A stretch of 64,000 bases of DNA from an uncultured Clostridia bacterium (GTDB lineage: Bacteria > Bacillota > Clostridia > Christensenellales > Aristaeellaceae), in NCBI GenBank assembly GCA_934636105.1, contig CAKTZR010000005.1, positions 62,001 to 126,000 on the forward strand, in the 5' to 3' direction. Below the pieces are notes generated by a model. It ran no database searches. It saw only the letters and a list, made by a program, of their open reading frames with translations, and was not told the origin of the DNA. Every line of letters starts with the position of its first letter. Position 1 is the first letter of the stretch. Positions 7,455 to 15,725 of the stretch are shown here, one piece after another. Both the position numbers and the translations under genes were made by a program.

Positions 7455-8705
7455 TTGGGTGAAGTCAGAAAGCGGCGCAGGCGCGGAGAACGACCAGACG
7501 GCTATATTCAGGTATCTGTCGTTGTCGGTCGAAAGCCTGACGGTTCATATATCCGAAAATACTTCTACGGAAAAAACCGCGCAGAGGCGGAGAAGAAGCG
7601 GATAAAATACCAGATGCGGCAAAGCGGCGCTTCTTCTGAGTTCAGCAATGATATCACAGTTGCTCAGTGGGTAGAGAAGTTCAAAGCGACCTACCGAAAC
7701 AAAGTCAATGAGGCATACATCGCCAGCGACGACGTTCCATACAACCGCCTTGTGAACCGACTCGGTACTATGCGTGTCGTCGATGTTCGAGAACACCACC
7801 TTCAAGATGCCCTCGGTGAAGTTCGCGGAATGTCTTATTCCACCGTAGATAAATACATGCACGCTATCAAGCGTGTTTTTTACCGGGCAAAGAAGAACAA
7901 GCTTATTGCAGACGATCCGTCCGAAGACCTTGAGATGCCAACCTACACCGAGGGGACACACCGCGCCCTTGAATCATGGGAAATCAAACTCATCCTTGAA
8001 AACTGGGATAATCCCGTTGCTCGATCCGGCTTGTGGGTTTTAATCATGATGCTGTGCGGGCTGCGACGCGGTGAGATGATGGCGCTTGAATGGAACGCCG
8101 TCGATCTGGATAGACGGATCCTCCGTGTGCAGCAAGTCGCGGTTGTACACAAGAACAAGACGGTAATCGAACAGAGAGCAAAGACGGACGCTGGACTGCG
8201 TATTCTGCCGATGCCGCGGATTCTCTGCGATGCTCTGTCAAAGGTTCCTGTTCAGGATCGCGTCGGCTTTGTTTGCCTGAGTGCCAGAGGAAACCCGCTT
8301 TCGGACAGCTCCTCAAAACGCGGAATTGAGCAGTTCTGCCGCGTCATGGAAAGACTGATAAACGGAGAGCCAATCGACCAGCGCGGACGACGGACAGATT
8401 GTGAAGACACAAAAAAAGATCAGCAGCTTGAAGCCGCTGACCGAATATCTTTCAGTTTCACCGCACACGATCTCCGTCACACATACGCAACCGCGCTCTA
8501 TGATGCGCATGTTGACGTAAAATCCGCGCAATACTTTCTCGGACATTCTGATATCAAGATCACGCTCGACCTCTACACGCACCTTTCAAGAGAACGTGAA
8601 GTTGAGTCCAGAAATCAGGCTGTAAAATTCCTTGACAGTTGGCTCGACAACAGCATTGTCAAGAATGTCATTCAGCTTGATTCTGGTGACGTCGAGATTC
8701 ACTGA
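7455..8705 (+). CDS. int: Phage-type tyrosine integrase
   Basis: A 416-residue site-specific recombinase. The N-terminus is a basic arm-binding region (VRKRRRRGERPDG). A SAM-like core-binding domain covers about residues 60-150, and the catalytic domain about 165-390. The catalytic residues are visible: Arg in GLRRGE, HxxR in HDLRHTYAT, His in YFLGHSD and Tyr in LDLYTH. TTG at 7455 is preferred because AAGGGGTGAT precedes it by 7 bases; an ATG at 7431 is the alternative and would overlap the zinc-ribbon gene. It reads toward the attachment site at 9093-9137, as is usual. It should integrate and, with an excisionase, excise the element at tRNA-Arg(ACG). Confidence 0.93.
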   Translation: MGEVRKRRRRGERPDGYIQVSVVVGRKPDGSYIRKYFYGKNRAEAEKKRIKYQMRQSGASSEFSNDITVAQWVEKFKATYRNKVNEAYIASDDVPYNRLVNRLGTMRVVDVREHHLQDALGEVRGMSYSTVDKYMHAIKRVFYRAKKNKLIADDPSEDLEMPTYTEGTHRALESWEIKLILENWDNPVARSGLWVLIMMLCGLRRGEMMALEWNAVDLDRRILRVQQVAVVHKNKTVIEQRAKTDAGLRILPMPRILCDALSKVPVQDRVGFVCLSARGNPLSDSSSKRGIEQFCRVMERLINGEPIDQRGRRTDCEDTKKDQQLEAADRISFSFTAHDLRHTYATALYDAHVDVKSAQYFLGHSDIKITLDLYTHLSREREVESRNQAVKFLDSWLDNSIVKNVIQLDSGDVEIH

Positions 8706-8782
8706 TCGTTGAGAGCGTGAATCTCAATCTTTCTTTTGCCGGATATGCTCTATTCACTTCTTCCCTCATTGCGTGTTCAAAA

Positions 8783-8889
8783 CTTTAGAGTAAAACTCGA
8801 AAATTGAAGATTAAGGCTCAAAAAATCCTGATTTTATTGGATTCCTGTCTCTGACTACACATTAGAGTAGCTTGCCTTTACTTTAGAGT
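8783..8889 (+). repeat. Three direct repeats, candidate integrase arm sites
   Basis: TTAGAGT occurs at the core of CTTTAGAGT (8783-8791), ATTAGAGTA (8871-8879) and CTTTAGAGT (8881-8889), between int and the attachment core. Position and repetition fit arm-type binding sites for the integrase N-terminal domain (inference). Confidence 0.5.
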
Positions 8890-8968
8890 GTAGAACTTCT
8901 GAGGATCGTTTTCAGAGGTTTTGTTTTCTACAATCATGATCCATTTCGTCCACTAAAATTTCTGAGTG

Positions 8969-9071
8969 TGTGGTATAAATGTGGTATATGTTTGTCAAGA
9001 ATGAATACTCCATGAGAGTTATTCAAAGTTTTCAACGGTTTATGCACAATTTCTCGTCATTTTGTGGATAA
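8969..9071. promoter_or_regulatory. Attachment-flank repeats and DnaA-box match
   Basis: TGTGGTATA is repeated at 8969-8977 and 8980-8988, 11 bp apart. Further right a perfect minus-strand DnaA box, TTATCCACA, lies at 9063-9071. No gene is supportable in 8706-9261; this stretch contains the candidate arm sites, these repeats, the attachment core and a terminator. Confidence 0.4.
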
Positions 9072-9092
9072 AATGCAGAATGATTCGATTGC

Positions 9093-9137
9093 CTACGAAT
9101 CAAAAGGCCACAGGTTCGAATCCTGTTGGGTGCACCA
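9093..9137 (+). other. Attachment site: 3' fragment of tRNA-Arg(ACG)
   Basis: The stretch opens with the anticodon loop CTACGAA (anticodon ACG), then a 3' anticodon strand, a T-arm with a 5-bp stem ACAGG/CCTGT, the 3' acceptor strand TGGGTGC, discriminator A and CCA. Bases upstream of 9093 cannot complete the anticodon stem and no D-arm or 5' acceptor strand is present. This is therefore only the 3' portion of the tRNA, the duplicated attachment core left at the integrase-side end of an element. The functional tRNA should be at the opposite end, left of the window. Confidence 0.85.
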
Positions 9138-9202
9138 CAAAAACTCTTGACGAGCTTCGCGCCGTTGAGGGTTTTTCTTTTGCTTTTAAGTTGAAACAAA
9201 AA

Positions 9203-9227
9203 CTCGCCCGACGCAAAGCCGAGCGAG
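9203..9227. terminator. Bidirectional terminator after the gntR gene
   Basis: A 10-bp stem with two G-U pairs (CTCGCTCGGC on the minus strand) and loop TTTGC, with T runs on both sides. It ends the leftward catabolic operon at the element boundary. Confidence 0.8.
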
Positions 9228-9261
9228 CTTTTTCTATAACCCTATTTTCATTGAAATCTGT

Positions 9262-9873
9262 TTACAGATATTTTTTCATGGCATATTCCTTCGCGTTGGC
9301 CAGATGCTCCTTGAGCAGCCGCGCCGCCTGCTCGTAGTCATCCTGCAAAACAGCCTCCGCGATGGCGATATGCTCCTTCTGGCTGTCGTTGACGCGCGCT
9401 TCATTGCTGCGCCAAACGCGGTTCCGATGGTTGTGTCCCTCCAGCATCAGCAGCAGCTCTTTTAAATACCGATTGCCGCAGACATCGTAGAGCATCCGGT
9501 GAAACCGTTCATCCAGATCGATCTTCCGTTCAATCTGTTCTTCAGTCTTACAGGCTTGAACAAATTCCCGGACCATCGTCTTGTTCAGCCGATCACCGTA
9601 TTCACGCATCAGCTCCGGCTCAATAATTTCGCGCGTTTCAAACACCTGAATGATATCCCGAATGGTGATTCCTTTAACCAGAATGCCCTTTTTGGGAATA
9701 ACCATCACCAGGTTTTCATGCGCCAGACGATTGATGGCCTCCCGAATCGGCGTGCGGCTGACGCCTGTATCCTCCATCAGCCGCGCTTCTGTCAGAATGC
9801 TGTCCGGCAGATATTCGCATTCGATAATCTTCGTCTTGATCTGGTCGTACACCGTATCCTTTAAGTATTTCAC
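9262..9873 (-). CDS. GntR-family regulator, FadR/FCD subfamily
   Basis: A 203-residue regulator. Residues about 5-70 are a winged HTH (LTEARLMEDTGVSRTPIREAINRL). Residues about 80-195 are an all-helical FCD ligand domain with the metal-binding-type D and H residues (DLDERFHRMLY, later HNHRNRVW, KEHIAIAEA). GTG at 9873 is chosen because GGAGGGGAG lies upstream and the family typically starts at this point; TTG at 9918 is possible. It is the last gene of the leftward catabolic operon, so it probably senses the imported compound or a breakdown product and controls the operon (inference). Confidence 0.88.
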   Translation of the reverse strand: MKYLKDTVYDQIKTKIIECEYLPDSILTEARLMEDTGVSRTPIREAINRLAHENLVMVIPKKGILVKGITIRDIIQVFETREIIEPELMREYGDRLNKTMVREFVQACKTEEQIERKIDLDERFHRMLYDVCGNRYLKELLLMLEGHNHRNRVWRSNEARVNDSQKEHIAIAEAVLQDDYEQAARLLKEHLANAKEYAMKKYL

Positions 9874-10082
9874 TTCGGCCTTCTCCCCTCCGTCTTCCGG
9901 TCTTCCTCTGCTTGTCAAACGAGCGTTCCCCTCCGTTTATATCCTTCGAAGCGCCGCTGCGAAACTTAAGTTTTTTCCAGCATTTTCCTGTTATCAATAG
10001 GATATCGATGTTTTTTATTTTTGTCAAGAGCAATCGGTCAATCCCTGATGTCTTCTCTATCCAACCAGGCATTCCCGTTTCG

Positions 10083-11360
10083 TCAGGTGTGATGAATCAT
10101 AATTTTCAAAATCATTTCATCTGTTGCGCGCATGCCGTCGTGCCCAAGCAGACCCACATTTCGAATCGTATTTTCCACGCCCTTTGCAACAATGCCGTCG
10201 CCGCCGTAGAACTGGCGGTTCAAGCGATACATTTCAAAGCCCATAATGCCTGCGTCCACCGCGGAAGCGATTTTCGCTGCGCAGGAGGCCTTCGCACCAT
10301 CGCAAATGATACCGGAAACGATGGCCAGCGCATTGACAATTGTGTGCGCAACTGTAGAAAAATCCTGCGTCAGCAGCCATGCAATGCCCGCACCCGCGCC
10401 TGCGCCTGCCGTAACCGCGCCGCAGAACGCCGATAGCTTGCCAATGGTCGTCTTTTGATGGATGGCCGTCAGGTTGGAAACCACCAACGCACGGTACAGC
10501 TCCTCCTGCGTCCTGTGATATTCCTCCGCATAAATGGCCACAGGCACAGAAACCGTCAGTCCCTGATTACCGCTGCCGGAATTGATGACAACCGGCAGCT
10601 CGCAGCCGCTCATACGCGCATCCGATCCCGCCGCCGCCATGGCCTTCGCCCGATTTCGCACGCCGTTTCCATAGACGCTGAGCAGCGTCTGCCCAACCTG
10701 AGCGCCATAGGATCCCTCAATGCCGCGCTTGGCAATCGCCATGTTATATCGAAGCTGGCGTTCCAACGGTTCCCGAACGTCATCAAGCTCCACGCAGGCG
10801 GCAAACTCGCAGATTTGCTGAATAGTCAGCAGGTTCTCGTCCTGCGTTCCGCCGCTCTGCGCCGCCTCCATGTGGTCTTCAAGCACCTGTCCGTCCTTCT
10901 CAATTCGAGCGATGCTCGTATGCGTATGGCGTACCCGCGTCATCGCCTCGTGGCCGCCGCCCTGAACCACGACAATCATATCCAGCAGATCGTCGCTTGG
11001 CAGAAACTCGACCTCAATCGGACACGTATCCAGCATCCGGCGAATGGCCTTCTGCTGTTCCTCGGATACATCGCGGATCACCTCAAGCGCGCGTTCTGCA
11101 TCTCCTGCGACAATTCCGGCTGCAACCGCCGCGGGAATGCCGCGCAGGCCGCCCGTGTTAGGCACGGTGACGCTTTTCACATTTTTGATGATGTTCCCGC
11201 TCACCTGAACCCGAACCCGCTCCGGCATCGTGCCCAGCGTCTGTCTTGCTTTCGCCGCGCAATATGCCAGCGCAATCGGCTCTGTGCAGCCGGAGGCTGC
11301 CGTCAATTCCCGGCGCAGAATTTCGCAGTAGGCCTGATATACGTAATCCGTCCTTTGCAT
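10083..11360 (-). CDS. L-cysteine desulfidase family (UPF0597/YhaM-CyuA) protein
   Basis: About 425 residues, full length for the family. The cysteines expected to hold an oxygen-labile Fe-S cluster in this family are present: SGCTEP near residue 23, SAFCGAV near 315, and the IICDGAKASCAAK pair near 350-360. Characterised members break down L-cysteine to pyruvate, ammonia and sulfide, and the fold is related to the serine dehydratase alpha subunit. The ATG at 11360 has AAAGGAG at better distance than that at 11366. It lies 15-21 bases after the URO-D-like gene and before gntR. In this transport operon it may act on another beta-substituted amino acid; the substrate is not determined by sequence. 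Confidence 0.87.
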   Translation of the reverse strand: MQRTDYVYQAYCEILRRELTAASGCTEPIALAYCAAKARQTLGTMPERVRVQVSGNIIKNVKSVTVPNTGGLRGIPAAVAAGIVAGDAERALEVIRDVSEEQQKAIRRMLDTCPIEVEFLPSDDLLDMIVVVQGGGHEAMTRVRHTHTSIARIEKDGQVLEDHMEAAQSGGTQDENLLTIQQICEFAACVELDDVREPLERQLRYNMAIAKRGIEGSYGAQVGQTLLSVYGNGVRNRAKAMAAAGSDARMSGCELPVVINSGSGNQGLTVSVPVAIYAEEYHRTQEELYRALVVSNLTAIHQKTTIGKLSAFCGAVTAGAGAGAGIAWLLTQDFSTVAHTIVNALAIVSGIICDGAKASCAAKIASAVDAGIMGFEMYRLNRQFYGGDGIVAKGVENTIRNVGLLGHDGMRATDEMILKIMIHHT

Positions 11361-11381
11361 CGCCATCGCTCCTTTTTTGCC

Positions 11382-12344
11382 TCAGCCGGAATAACTTGCG
11401 CAGGCTCTCGCCACGCTTGCAATCCGTTCATACGGCATCGTGCCGGGCAGCGTGCAGTCGCTGCCGACAATCAGCTTCTTTTTTCCGACCTGATCGATCA
11501 ATGTGTGTACTTCCTTTTCCAGTATATCGTAATCATCCTGGAAAAGGCAACCCTCGTGATGATTTAATCCGCCCAGCAGCACCTTGTCGGGGAAAAGCCT
11601 CCGGCCCTCGCTCAGCGGCACGCCGCTCTCCTCAACGCCCCAGTTCACCGCATCCGCGCGATAATCCACAAAGCGCGTCAGCCTGACCTTGGGCTTGCAG
11701 ATATGCAGAATCACATATTTCGCGCCTGCGGCATAAGCGGCCTCAATCACCTGCCGATCCAGCGGCGCAATATACCGGGCATGCTCCTCGTCGTTGAAGC
11801 CGTCGCTCTCCCCGCCAAGCGCCGCATAGTAAATTCCCTCCGCACCCGCATGAACGGCTTCCTGCGCCAAAACGCAGAGCGTATCCGCAATGCGTCGGTA
11901 AGCGGAGGAAACGGCCTCCGGGTCGGTACGCAGATGGAATAGCTGTGCATAACGCCCGATGCCGTCATAATTGGCAAAGCCCAGGAGCGTATGCGAAGCG
12001 GAAGCGACCACACCGTGAATCGTTGCCGCCAGGCTTCCGTCCACACCGATATCTGCGATTCTCTTGATGATATCCGCCTGACCGCGGATGAAATCCGCAT
12101 CCCTGCTGTAAGACTGCACCGTCTGCCAGTCCGCCGCCGCCTTGATCCGGTGGTCGCAGGGATACATGTATTCCGTCATCACCTTGCAGATATCCGTCTG
12201 CGTCTTTTCAAAATATTCCAAATGCTTCTTCACGGCGGCATCCCCGTAGTAATATTCCTTGGGAAAGTGCATCCAAAAGCCAGTCGGCGTTCGATCCGGC
12301 TCAAGGCCAGCAAATGTCGCCGTCACGCGTTCCTTTTTGTTCAT
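11382..12344 (-). CDS. URO-D superfamily, MtaA-like zinc methyltransferase-type protein
   Basis: A 320-residue TIM-barrel protein of the uroporphyrinogen decarboxylase superfamily. The motif LHICKPK near residue 225 and SDCTLPG near 295 match the HxC...C zinc site of the methylcobamide:CoM methyltransferase branch (MtaA/MtbA/CmuA) rather than a heme-synthesis HemE. No heme genes are nearby. It sits between livF (32 bases) and the desulfidase-like gene. I infer demethylation or methyl transfer, or another thiol-alkyl reaction, on the imported compound. No corrinoid protein gene is in the window, which argues for caution. Confidence 0.75.
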   Translation of the reverse strand: MNKKERVTATFAGLEPDRTPTGFWMHFPKEYYYGDAAVKKHLEYFEKTQTDICKVMTEYMYPCDHRIKAAADWQTVQSYSRDADFIRGQADIIKRIADIGVDGSLAATIHGVVASASHTLLGFANYDGIGRYAQLFHLRTDPEAVSSAYRRIADTLCVLAQEAVHAGAEGIYYAALGGESDGFNDEEHARYIAPLDRQVIEAAYAAGAKYVILHICKPKVRLTRFVDYRADAVNWGVEESGVPLSEGRRLFPDKVLLGGLNHHEGCLFQDDYDILEKEVHTLIDQVGKKKLIVGSDCTLPGTMPYERIASVARACASYSG

Positions 12345-12376
12345 CGTCTTTCATTCCTTTGCTCATATCCGTTGAT

Positions 12377-13087
12377 TTAAGCGCCGAGATACGATTTCAC
12401 AATTTCCTCGCTCTGCAAAAGCTCTCTGCCCGTTCCGCTGTTGCGGATGTGGCCCACTTTGAGCACATACGCTTTATTCGCAATGGCCAGCGCTGCCACA
12501 GCATTCTGCTCCACCAGCAGCACCGTGGTGCCCTGATCCCGAATCTGCTGAATCAATTCGAAAATCTTTTCCGTCAGCAGCGGCGACAAGCCCAGCGACG
12601 GCTCATCCAGCATCAATAACTTGGGATTGCCCATCAGTGAGCGGCCAATCGCCAGCATCTGCTGTTCGCCGCCGGAGAGCGTGCCCGCAATCTGCTGCCT
12701 GCGGTCCTTGAGCCGCGGGAACAACTCATACACGCGCTCATAGGATTGCTTCAGCTCCTCCTTGGGCCTCGTATAGCCGCCGATGCGCAGGTTTTCTTCA
12801 ACCGGCATGCGCGGGAAAATGTGCCGTCCCTCCGGGCAGAGAATAATGCCTTCCCGTACCAGATGATTGGCCTTCATTTGAGACGGCGCAAGCGTCTTGC
12901 CCTGATAGCGGATTTCGCCGCTGCGCATCGGCACACTGCCTGCGAGGGTCTTAAGCAGCGTGCTCTTTCCTGCGCCGTTCGAACCGATCAGCGCCACAAT
13001 TTCGCCCTCGCCGACTTCGATGGAAATATCCCAGATCGCATGCAGATTTCCATAGAATGTATTGAGCTTTTCAACCTCCAAGAGCAT
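12377..13087 (-). CDS. livF: Branched-chain amino acid-type ABC transporter ATPase LivF
   Basis: A 236-residue ABC ATPase: Walker A GSNGAGKST near residue 37, signature LSGGEQQ near 135, Walker B LLMLDEPSLGLSP near 155. It matches LivF in length and C-terminus. ATG at 13087 has GGGAGG upstream and overlaps the end of livG by 17 bases. With LivG, LivM, LivH and the binding protein it forms a HAAT-type importer, with ATPases on the cytoplasmic face. Confidence 0.92.
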   Translation of the reverse strand: MLLEVEKLNTFYGNLHAIWDISIEVGEGEIVALIGSNGAGKSTLLKTLAGSVPMRSGEIRYQGKTLAPSQMKANHLVREGIILCPEGRHIFPRMPVEENLRIGGYTRPKEELKQSYERVYELFPRLKDRRQQIAGTLSGGEQQMLAIGRSLMGNPKLLMLDEPSLGLSPLLTEKIFELIQQIRDQGTTVLLVEQNAVAALAIANKAYVLKVGHIRNSGTGRELLQSEEIVKSYLGA

Positions 13088-13853
13088 ATTGCGCGCCTCC
13101 CTTTCCGATATAAGCTTCGATGACATGCGGATCGTTTTGAACCACGGCGGGCACGCCTTCGCAGATCAGCTTGCCATAGTCCATGACGTAAACATAATCG
13201 GAAATGCTCATCACCAGACTCATGTCGTGCTCAATCAGCAGAATGCTGTATCCCATGCCCGGCAGGGAATGAATAAACTGCGCCAGCTCCTCGGTTTCCA
13301 TCGGATTCAGGCCCGCCGCCGGTTCATCCAGCAGCAGCACCTGCGGTTCGCTGACCAGCGCTCTGGCAATTTCCAGCTTCTTCTGCACACCGTATGGTAG
13401 GTTGCCGATCTTCTCATCGGCATATTGTTCCATGCCGAGAATTTGGAGCATGTGCCGGGCGTTTTCAAGCGCCTCCTGCTCCTGCTTTTTCATCTTTGGA
13501 GTTCTGAAAATCGCATCCAGGTGGCTGTACGTAATCATCGACTGACATCCGACCAGCACGTTTTCCAGCGCCGTCATTGTCGGGAAAATGCGCAGGTTCT
13601 GAAACGTGCGCGCAATTTTCTTCTGAATGTAGACATAAGCGGGCAGGTTTGTCACGTTCTCGCCGGAGAGCAGCACCTCGCCGCTGTCGCAGGGATAAAA
13701 GCCCGTCAGCAGGTTAAACACGGTAGTTTTGCCCGCGCCGTTCGGCCCGATGATACTGACAATCTGCCCTTTATCCACGCGGAAGCTGACGTTCTGCACC
13801 GCGGCCAGTCCGCCAAAGGATTTGCAGAGGCTATCCGCTTTCAGCAGCTCCAT
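13071..13853 (-). CDS. livG: Branched-chain amino acid-type ABC transporter ATPase LivG
   Basis: 260 residues. Walker A GPNGAGKTT near residue 36, the LivG-type signature NLPYGVQKKLEIARAL near 155 and Walker B VLLLDEPAAGLNP near 180. The C-terminal extension (VIEAYIGKG) is typical of LivG. It begins one base after the livM stop, so translation is coupled. It pairs with LivF as the ATPase heterodimer. Confidence 0.93.
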   Translation of the reverse strand: MELLKADSLCKSFGGLAAVQNVSFRVDKGQIVSIIGPNGAGKTTVFNLLTGFYPCDSGEVLLSGENVTNLPAYVYIQKKIARTFQNLRIFPTMTALENVLVGCQSMITYSHLDAIFRTPKMKKQEQEALENARHMLQILGMEQYADEKIGNLPYGVQKKLEIARALVSEPQVLLLDEPAAGLNPMETEELAQFIHSLPGMGYSILLIEHDMSLVMSISDYVYVMDYGKLICEGVPAVVQNDPHVIEAYIGKGGAQYALGG

Positions 13854-13854
13854 A

Positions 13855-14838
13855 TTACGCTCCCTCCTTTTCCGCGTCGCGATCCTGCGTCGGTTTGCGC
13901 CGCATCAGCAGGCGACCGATTTTCGTCGTTTCCCAGTTAACCGTCTTGCCCAGCATCATCAAAATCAGCAGCAGGCCATAGATGAACATGCGGTACTTGT
14001 CCAGTCCGCGAAGCATTTCAGGAATCACGGTCAGCAGCGTCGCCGCAATCACGCTGCCCGGCATGCTGCCCATGCCGCCCAGCACGACCATGCTCAAAAT
14101 CGTAGTCGAGAAATCGCCGACAAACAGCGACGGCGAAATGTAAACCATGTAGTGTGCCAGCATCGAGCCCGCTACGCCAGCCAATCCGGCCGCCAGGCTG
14201 AATGCCTGCACTTTTTCCTTATGCACGTTGATGCCCAGCGCTTCCGCCGCCGTTTCATCCTCCTTAATGGCGCGCAGATTGCGGCCAAACTTGGAGCGGA
14301 GAATGTGGTTCAGCAGCAGATACACAATCAGGAACATCGTCAGGGACAGATACAGATACTGTGAGCCGGATTTGATCGTCACGCCGAAAAGCACCGGACG
14401 GGGAATGTTTGTAATGCCCATCGGACCGCGGGTGAGGGAAACCCAGTTGAGCAGCACCAGTCGAACCAGCTCGTTGAAGCCGACGGTGCAGATGACCAGA
14501 TAGCCGCCCTGAAGCCGAAGCGCGGGAACGGCCAGCAGGAAGCCGATCGCCGCGGCCAGCAGCCCGGCCGCCAGCACGCCAATCGGCCACGGCACGCCCA
14601 GCCGCATGGTGACCAGCGCGGAAGCATACGCGCCGATGCCGTAAAACGCCGCATGGCCCATCGAAACCTGTCCCGCCACGCCGGAAATCAGATTCAGGCT
14701 GCACGCCAGAATGGAGTAAATCGTCACATAGACGCACACTCTGAGCACATACGCGTTTTTCACAAAGGTTGGAATGGCGTAGAGCGCAGCAACCAGCAGC
14801 ACGACGAGAAAAGCTTTTTTCACATTGTTTTTCTGCAT
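13855..14838 (-). CDS. livM: Branched-chain amino acid-type ABC permease LivM
   Basis: A 327-residue permease with about nine to ten hydrophobic segments and the LivM signature GxxLRAIKEDETAAEALGINV near residues 190-210. The C-terminal tail is basic (LLMRRKPTQDRDAEKEG). It lies 2 bases after livH. It forms the membrane channel with LivH. Confidence 0.93.
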   Translation of the reverse strand: MQKNNVKKAFLVVLLVAALYAIPTFVKNAYVLRVCVYVTIYSILACSLNLISGVAGQVSMGHAAFYGIGAYASALVTMRLGVPWPIGVLAAGLLAAAIGFLLAVPALRLQGGYLVICTVGFNELVRLVLLNWVSLTRGPMGITNIPRPVLFGVTIKSGSQYLYLSLTMFLIVYLLLNHILRSKFGRNLRAIKEDETAAEALGINVHKEKVQAFSLAAGLAGVAGSMLAHYMVYISPSLFVGDFSTTILSMVVLGGMGSMPGSVIAATLLTVIPEMLRGLDKYRMFIYGLLLILMMLGKTVNWETTKIGRLLMRRKPTQDRDAEKEGA

Positions 14839-14840
14839 AC

Positions 14841-15725
14841 TTACACCTTCTTCACTTGCTTCGCGCCAAACAATCCCGTCGGCCGCAGGAACAGCACCAG
14901 AATCAGGATGATGAAAGCCGGAATGTTGCGGTAGTTCGACCCGATATAGGCCGCCGTGTAGACTTCGGTCAAGCCGATAATCAATCCGCCGACCACGCCG
15001 CCATAGAAGACGCCGATACCGCCCAACACCGTGGAGGCAAAGGTCTTTGTGCCAATCGCCGCGCCGACGGAAACATCCACGCTTCGATAGGACATGCAGC
15101 CCATCACGCCCGCGACCGCCGCCAGTGCGGAGCCAAGGAAGAACGTGAAGGAGACGACATGGTTGACGTTGATGCCCATCAGCTCAGCTGCCTCCGTGTC
15201 CTGCGAGCAGGAACGCATGGCCATGCCGATGCGCGTTTTGTTGATGAACAGGGTGAACGCAATCAAAAGCACGATGGTGGAGATGATGATAAATACCTGC
15301 GCCATGGTGATGTTGAAGCCCATAATCTCGATGCTTTTGCCTTCAAAAATGGTGGGAAACTGTCTGGTTTCGCTGCCCATCAGCAGGAAGAACGTGTTTT
15401 GCAGCACGATGGATGTGCCGATGGTGCAGATGAGCATCGCGAATTTCGGCTGCTTCCGCTCACGAAGCGGGCGAAGGGTCAGCCATTCATAGCTCACGCC
15501 GATCAGACCCGTGAGCACAACGCTCAGCAGGAAGCCCAGCCAGAGCGGCAGCTTGGCGATGGAAACCAGAATATAAAACAGATACGCGCCGACCATGTAG
15601 ATCGTGCTGTGCGTGAAGTTGACCAGTTCCAAAATGCCATATACCATCGAATAGCCTATGGCCGTCAGCGCATACGTGCTTCCCAGCACCAATCCGTTGA
15701 CCGTGTAGGCCAAAAAACTGGACAT
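14841..15725 (-). CDS. livH: Branched-chain amino acid-type ABC permease LivH
   Basis: A 294-residue permease. The N-terminus (NGLVLGSTYALTAIGYSMVY) and the RTRIGMAMRSCSQDTEAAELMGI segment near 165 are hallmarks of LivH. The start ATG overlaps the amidohydrolase stop (TAATG) and has GAGGAGG upstream, so uptake and hydrolysis are produced together. Confidence 0.93.
   Translation of the reverse strand: MSSFLAYTVNGLVLGSTYALTAIGYSMVYGILELVNFTHSTIYMVGAYLFYILVSIAKLPLWLGFLLSVVLTGLIGVSYEWLTLRPLRERKQPKFAMLICTIGTSIVLQNTFFLLMGSETRQFPTIFEGKSIEIMGFNITMAQVFIIISTIVLLIAFTLFINKTRIGMAMRSCSQDTEAAELMGINVNHVVSFTFFLGSALAAVAGVMGCMSYRSVDVSVGAAIGTKTFASTVLGGIGVFYGGVVGGLIIGLTEVYTAAYIGSNYRNIPAFIILILVLFLRPTGLFGAKQVKKV

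Noticed and set aside
9062..9337. Open frame of 91 codons spanning the attachment site
   Set aside because: It runs through the tRNA fragment and a terminator and has no ribosome binding site.
11382..12344. HemE, uroporphyrinogen decarboxylase of heme synthesis
   Set aside because: The HxC...C zinc motif and the catabolic context fit the methyltransferase branch; no other heme genes are near.
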